A program made the translations under genes and the position numbers. This document shows, piece after piece, positions 60,431 to 64,000 of a stretch of DNA of 64,000 nucleotides. Positions within the stretch are counted from its first letter, which is position 1; every line of letters begins with the position of its first letter. A model generated the notes under the pieces. That model was not told the origin of the DNA. It did not search any database and saw only the letters and a program-made list of their open reading frames with translations. Source of the DNA: Pokkaliibacter sp. MBI-7 (GTDB lineage Bacteria; Pseudomonadota; Gammaproteobacteria; Pseudomonadales; Balneatricaceae); assembly GCF_029846635.1 (NCBI RefSeq), contig NZ_JARVTG010000001.1, positions 3,081,501-3,145,500 on the forward strand, given 5' to 3'.

Positions 60431-60467
60431 AAACCACCAGGGGGGCCAGCAGGCCCCCCTGGTGTTT
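60431..60467. terminator. Bidirectional terminator
   Basis: CACCAGGGGGGCC (60435-60447) pairs with GGCCCCCCTGGTG (60452-60464), loop AGCA, flanked by A and T runs on both sides. It serves the convergent antiporter and class V aminotransferase genes. Confidence 0.88.
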
Positions 60468-60505
60468 CCGGAGGGCGCGTGCCCTCTGTGCTTGCTGGTG
60501 GAGTG

Positions 60506-61738
60506 TTACAGCAGCTGATCCAGCGCACGCAGCAGCTGATCCATATCCTGCTGGTCGGTGTAGTGCACGAAAGACAGACGCAAGACGCCCTGCTGCGCCG
60601 GGACGCCCATGGCTTCCAGCAGCCTGACCGCATAAAAGTGCCCGGCACCGGCCATGATGCCGTGTTCAGCCAGCGCGCGGGCCACCTGCTGCGGGCTTTG
60701 CTCACCGGTCAGCAGCGACAGGGTGGAGACCCGTTCATGGCTGTCCTGTGGCCCCAGCAGGCGCAGGTTAGGGCGCTGCTGAATAAAGTCCAGCAGCTGG
60801 CCCAGCAACGGCTGCTCGGCGCTCTTCAGCAGCTGGCGTACCTCGGCTGCACGTTGTGCTGGCAGCACATCCGCGCTGAAGTGGTGAGCGTGCAGCTGGT
60901 CGAAATAGTCGGCGATGCCCTGACTGGCGGCCACCTGAGCATGGTCCGGGCCTGCCGGTACAAACCATTTGTGGATGTAGCCGGCGTTGAAGTAATGCGC
61001 CTGATTGCCCAGATACTGCGCGGTTGCGTGACGAATCACCATGGCGCCCAGATGCGGGCCAAAGGTCTTGTACAGGGAGAACAGGTAAATATCGGCGCCC
61101 AGCGCCGCCACATCGGGCAGCCCGTGCCCGGCATAAGACACCCCATCGACCACAGTGGTCACACCGGCCTGTCTGGCCAGCGCACAGATGTCAGCGACCG
61201 GGTTGATCTGGCCGAGAATATTGGAGCAGTGGGGGAAGGTCAGCAGCCGTGTCTTATCGTTCAGCAAAGAGCTCAACGCGGTGATATCCAGCGCCCCACT
61301 GTGGGAGTCGACCTGCCATTCCTTCACCACCCCCCCGCGTTCCGCCAGACGACGCCATACTCCGCTGTTGGCCTCATGATCCTGATTGGTGACGATGATC
61401 TCATCACCGGGCTGCAGTTTTTTGCCAAATGCCTGCGCCAGCACATAGGTGTTCTGCGAGGTGGACGGGCCGAGATGCACTTCTTCGGCATCGACATTGA
61501 GATAGGCCGCCAGCCGCTGGTGCGAACTGTCCATCAGCTGGCCAGCGGTGACGGAGGCCGGGTGAAAGCCGTAGGGCTGCACCTTGGTCTGGCAGTAGTA
61601 CTGCTGCAGACGGTGGATGACCTGCTGGCAGGCATAGGAGCCACCGGCGTTATCGAAAAAAGCCTGACCGCTGAGGCTGGGCTCAGCAAAGGCAGGGAAG
61701 TGCTGACGAACGAACTGAATATCCACAGTTGAGGTCAT
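60506..61738 (-). CDS. Class V aminotransferase / cysteine desulfurase-like protein
   Basis: A 410-residue PLP enzyme of the TIGR01976-like 'cysteine desulfurase-like' subgroup. FFDNAGGSYACQQV at the start, STSQNTYVLAQ (phosphate binding), TVVDGVSYAGHG and the Schiff-base Lys in LFSLYKTFGPHLGA are visible. The group resembles SufS/Csd but its substrates are mostly unknown. ATG 61738 is preferred to GTG 61753. It is divergent from the Lrp gene at 61862, which probably controls it. Confidence 0.86.
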   Translation of the reverse strand: MTSTVDIQFVRQHFPAFAEPSLSGQAFFDNAGGSYACQQVIHRLQQYYCQTKVQPYGFHPASVTAGQLMDSSHQRLAAYLNVDAEEVHLGPSTSQNTYVLAQAFGKKLQPGDEIIVTNQDHEANSGVWRRLAERGGVVKEWQVDSHSGALDITALSSLLNDKTRLLTFPHCSNILGQINPVADICALARQAGVTTVVDGVSYAGHGLPDVAALGADIYLFSLYKTFGPHLGAMVIRHATAQYLGNQAHYFNAGYIHKWFVPAGPDHAQVAASQGIADYFDQLHAHHFSADVLPAQRAAEVRQLLKSAEQPLLGQLLDFIQQRPNLRLLGPQDSHERVSTLSLLTGEQSPQQVARALAEHGIMAGAGHFYAVRLLEAMGVPAQQGVLRLSFVHYTDQQDMDQLLRALDQLL

Positions 61739-61861
61739 GATGGGTTCCGTCACGGGCCTGAGTTAGAGCTGCAGTGTAGCGCGTCGCCGGTGAACGGAGA
61801 TTGCGAAGATGGGGGTGGAAAGAGAGAGTGATGCAATAATATTGCATGGAGATGGTCAGAA

Positions 61862-62332
61862 ATGGTGAGTTTGGAGTTAGATCGTCTTGATCACAAAATA
61901 ATCCTGGCATTGCGTGAAGACGGACGCATCAGCAATGTGCAGCTGGCAGAGCAGGTCAACCTGTCGCCATCGCAGTGCCTGCGCCGGGTCAGACGACTGG
62001 AAGAATGCGGCGTGATTGCCGGTTATCGCGCTGATATCAACTACGAAAAGCTGGGTTTTGGGCTAGTCGCCTGGGTGCTGGTGACGGTCAGCAAGGAAAT
62101 CGCCGGTGCGCGCGACAGCGTCATGCGCTACCTGCAAAACGATGACAGCGTGCAGTCGGTCTATGGGGTGACGGGCGATGTGGATCTGATGCTGGAGGTG
62201 CGCACCCGCGACATGGCGGCCTTTACCGAACTGGTGATCAAACGGCTGTATGCCCGCAGTGAGGTGGTCAGCACCAAATCCTATATCCGCCTGGATACGG
62301 CTAAGCGCCATGGGATGCCGGTGCTGGAGTAG
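61862..62332 (+). CDS. Lrp/AsnC family regulator
   Basis: A 156-residue regulator. The winged helix-turn-helix reads LDRLDHKIILALREDGRISNVQLAEQVNLSPS in two parts, ending CLRRVRRLE; the C-terminal RAM ligand domain includes VYGVTGDVDLMLEV. GGAG lies ten bases before ATG 61862. It lies opposite the class V aminotransferase gene with 123 bases between, the usual layout for an Lrp protein that senses the enzyme's amino acid. Confidence 0.9.
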   Translation: MVSLELDRLDHKIILALREDGRISNVQLAEQVNLSPSQCLRRVRRLEECGVIAGYRADINYEKLGFGLVAWVLVTVSKEIAGARDSVMRYLQNDDSVQSVYGVTGDVDLMLEVRTRDMAAFTELVIKRLYARSEVVSTKSYIRLDTAKRHGMPVLE

Positions 62333-62378
62333 CGCAAACCAGAGGGGGCAGAGTGCCGCCTCCTGTTTGTGCAGCAGC

Positions 62379-63011
62379 TTATGTGGGCGGTACGGCCGCT
62401 GCCAGGGTCTGCTTCAGTTCGGCGGCGGTCATGCGCACACAGTAAGCGGGCATACCGCGTTCAAAACGCCAGCCTTCGGCCAGCGCACCGGCATCGACAC
62501 TGTCGAAGCCGAACTGATCATACAGCCGGATGATGCGCTGTTTACTGTGGCTGTCATCACCTGCCAGCGGCAGGGCACGGCGATGAACGCTGCCCGCAGG
62601 CAGTCCGTCGGTTTCCAGATCGGTCATAGGGATGGCATTGAAGGCCTTGGTGATTCTGGCTTCTGGTAACAGTCGCGCCAGCATTTCACTGGTGGTGATC
62701 TGGTGGCTATCCAGCTCGGCAATATGACCATCGCGTTCGGCATAGTAATTCACCGCATCGATCACGGCTTTACCCGCCAGTAATGCGGCAGGCAGCTGGT
62801 GAATGGCGCTGAGGGGTACGGCGATCACCACCATGTCGCCGAAGGCAATGGCCTCCTCCACACTGCCGATCTCACAACCGAGCATGGGGCGCAGACTGAA
62901 CAGCGTCTGTACGCCACGGGAATTGCTGAGCATCACCTGATGGCCTGCACTGATACCGAGCTTGGCGATCGCCCGGCCGACAAAACCTGCGCCGATAATA
63001 CCGATCTTCAT
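62379..63011 (-). CDS. F420/NADP-dependent oxidoreductase-like dinucleotide-binding protein
   Basis: About 210 residues from ATG 63011 (MKIGIIGAGFVGRAIAKLG). The NADP loop is clear, followed by DMVVIAVPLSAIHQLPAAL and KAVIDAVNYY. These match the NADPH-dependent F420 reductase/YjgR-like 'NAD(P)-binding' family, which also has ITKAFNAIP. Upstream, 18-bp units repeat the ribosome-binding site and ATG, giving alternative starts at 63029 and 63047. It is divergent from the LysR gene at 63183. Confidence 0.85.
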   Translation of the reverse strand: MKIGIIGAGFVGRAIAKLGISAGHQVMLSNSRGVQTLFSLRPMLGCEIGSVEEAIAFGDMVVIAVPLSAIHQLPAALLAGKAVIDAVNYYAERDGHIAELDSHQITTSEMLARLLPEARITKAFNAIPMTDLETDGLPAGSVHRRALPLAGDDSHSKQRIIRLYDQFGFDSVDAGALAEGWRFERGMPAYCVRMTAAELKQTLAAAVPPT

Positions 63012-63062
63012 GCTTGTCTCCTGCTTCATGCTTGTCTCTTGATTCATGGCTGTCTCCTGTCT
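63006..63062 (-). repeat. Tandem 18-bp repeat carrying ribosome-binding site and start codon
   Basis: On the minus strand the unit (a)GGAGACA-(a)GC-ATGAA occurs three times in a row, each placing an ATG (63047, 63029, 63011) six bases after an A-G-G-A-G or A-A-G-A-G site. The copies differ at a few bases. All three starts are in frame. Confidence 0.8.
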
Positions 63063-63182
63063 GGCCTGCGCTGGGAAGAGGGTGAACCCCTTCCCGCAGC
63101 GCTAGAGAGACAAGGTATTGCTTGCAGGTTGGTTGATAAATCGCGCATCGGATGCGAAATAAACAACAAAAAGGAGGGAATG

Positions 63183-64000
63183 ATGGATCGGCTGACCAGT
63201 ATGACGGTGTTTATCAAGGCGGCGGAGCTGGGCTCCTTTGCTGCCGCCGCAGAAGCGTTGCACCTTTCACCGCAGATGGTGGCCAAACACGTCGCCCGGC
63301 TGGAGGCGCGTCTGGGCACGGCGCTGATCAATCGCACCACCCGTCGCCAGAGCCTGACCGACATTGGTCATCGCTATTACGAGAGCTGCAAGGTGGTGGT
63401 GGCTGAGGCAGAGAACGCCGATCTGCTGGCGATGGATATGAAGCGCACGCCTGCAGGGGTGATTCGGGTCAATGCTCCGGTCACCTTTGGCTCCTTCTCT
63501 CTGGCTCCCTTTATCAGCGACTACCTCGGCCAGTACCCGCAGGTGCAGGTCGAGCTGACCCTGAGTGACCGGCTGACCGATCCGCTGGAGGAAGGTTATG
63601 AGGTGCTGATCCGCATTGGCGAACTGAGTGACAGTGCGCTGGTGGCCTATCCGCTACAACCCTACCGGCTGATCGCCTGCGCCTCCCCTGAGTACATTGC
63701 CAGACAGGGCATGCCTGCCACACCTGCGGATCTGGCGCAGCATTCCTGCCTGATCTATGGCATCTGGTCACCGTCCATGCCTTGCCGCTGGCGCTTCAGC
63801 AGAGAGGGCAAAACCGAGGAAGTGCGGCCACAGGGCAGGTTACGTGCCAACGACTGGAAAGCGCTGCTGCACGCCGCGCTGGCCGGCTATGGCATTACTC
63901 TGGGGCCGGAAGAGGTGCTGCGTGAAGAGATACGCCGGGGCAATCTGCTGCAGGTGTTACCCGACTATCAGGGCCCGGCGCGGCCGATGCATATTCTGAT
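63183..64000 (+). CDS. LysR-family regulator (3' end beyond the window)
   Basis: 272 residues are visible, without a stop before the edge. ATG 63183 follows GGAGG by five bases. MDRLTSMTVFIKAAELGSFAAAAEAL, then LSPQMVAKHVARLEARLGTALINRTTRR, is the LysR helix-turn-helix; the effector domain (SLAPFISDYLGQYPQVQVELTLSDR) follows. It is divergent from the dinucleotide-binding reductase gene across 135 bases and is its likely regulator. Confidence 0.87.
   Translation, partial: MDRLTSMTVFIKAAELGSFAAAAEALHLSPQMVAKHVARLEARLGTALINRTTRRQSLTDIGHRYYESCKVVVAEAENADLLAMDMKRTPAGVIRVNAPVTFGSFSLAPFISDYLGQYPQVQVELTLSDRLTDPLEEGYEVLIRIGELSDSALVAYPLQPYRLIACASPEYIARQGMPATPADLAQHSCLIYGIWSPSMPCRWRFSREGKTEEVRPQGRLRANDWKALLHAALAGYGITLGPEEVLREEIRRGNLLQVLPDYQGPARPMHIL

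Noticed and set aside
59191..60705. 504-codon minus-strand frame opposite the antiporter gene
   Set aside because: His/Gln-rich, no domain, and mirrors the codon pattern of the real gene on the other strand.
1..64000. CRISPR array, tRNA, rRNA or prophage genes
   Set aside because: No regularly spaced repeats, cloverleaf-like sequences, rRNA stretches or phage structural genes were found by reading.

Overview
The window reads as a stretch of a free-living gammaproteobacterial chromosome. The gene content points to Oceanospirillales-like marine or rhizosphere bacteria, but this is inference from content only and the species cannot be named. Supporting signs are moderately high GC, a BCCT osmolyte carrier, a quaternary-amine ABC importer, an NhaP-type Na+/H+ antiporter, three chemoreceptors, six LysR regulators and a DgcN-DgcA D-glutamate pathway. 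No tRNA, rRNA, CRISPR array or prophage module is visible.

Layout. 1-2.4 kb: end of a PLD-nuclease N-terminal-like membrane protein, two small lipoproteins, and a formate/nitrite-family channel gene whose 5' end has been split by a 140-bp MITE-like element. 2.4-10.4 kb: LysR, CocE/NonD hydrolase plus BCCT transporter operon, a second copy of the MITE, LysR, AEC transporter, YccF protein. 10.4-18.7 kb: HBM-type chemoreceptor, RraB-like protein, then a D-glutamate module (binding protein, two permeases, dgcN, dgcA) with a divergent LysR. 18.7-20.3 kb: AT-rich island with one orphan lipoprotein. 20.3-25.4 kb: housekeeping and stress genes (GFA, RidA, methyltransferase, YqjG-like reductase, VOC protein) and a Zur-type pair of zinc-free ribosomal protein paralogues L31B-L36B.

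25.5-33.8 kb is a four-gene minus-strand operon: a GMC oxidoreductase fused to an alpha/beta hydrolase, a membrane-anchored dihaem cytochrome c, a calcineurin-like phosphoesterase and a PhoD-like phosphatase. 34.6-40.6 kb is a plus-strand operon (glutamine-synthetase-like ligase, ABM protein, CTP-synthase-like amidotransferase, aldehyde dehydrogenase, iron alcohol dehydrogenase, class I amidotransferase). It fits a gamma-glutamylated amino-alcohol degradation route. 40.9-41.8 kb holds a Fur-box-preceded FecI-like sigma factor followed by a tiny FecR-N-terminal-like protein.

42-50.7 kb: two chemoreceptors, the frmA/fghA formaldehyde pathway with a divergent LysR, a frameshifted MDR oxidoreductase and its LysR. 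51-58 kb: a betaine module (TMADH-family demethylase, TetR, P5C-reductase-like protein, three-part quaternary-amine ABC importer). 58-64 kb: cytochrome b561, NhaP antiporter with a long structured leader, class V aminotransferase with divergent Lrp, a dinucleotide-binding reductase with a triplicated start region, and a LysR cut by the window edge.

Taken together, the window is dominated by import and breakdown of small nitrogen compounds (D-glutamate, betaines, amino alcohols) with formaldehyde handling. The formaldehyde link is logical because N-demethylation of betaines releases formaldehyde, which frmA/fghA would remove.
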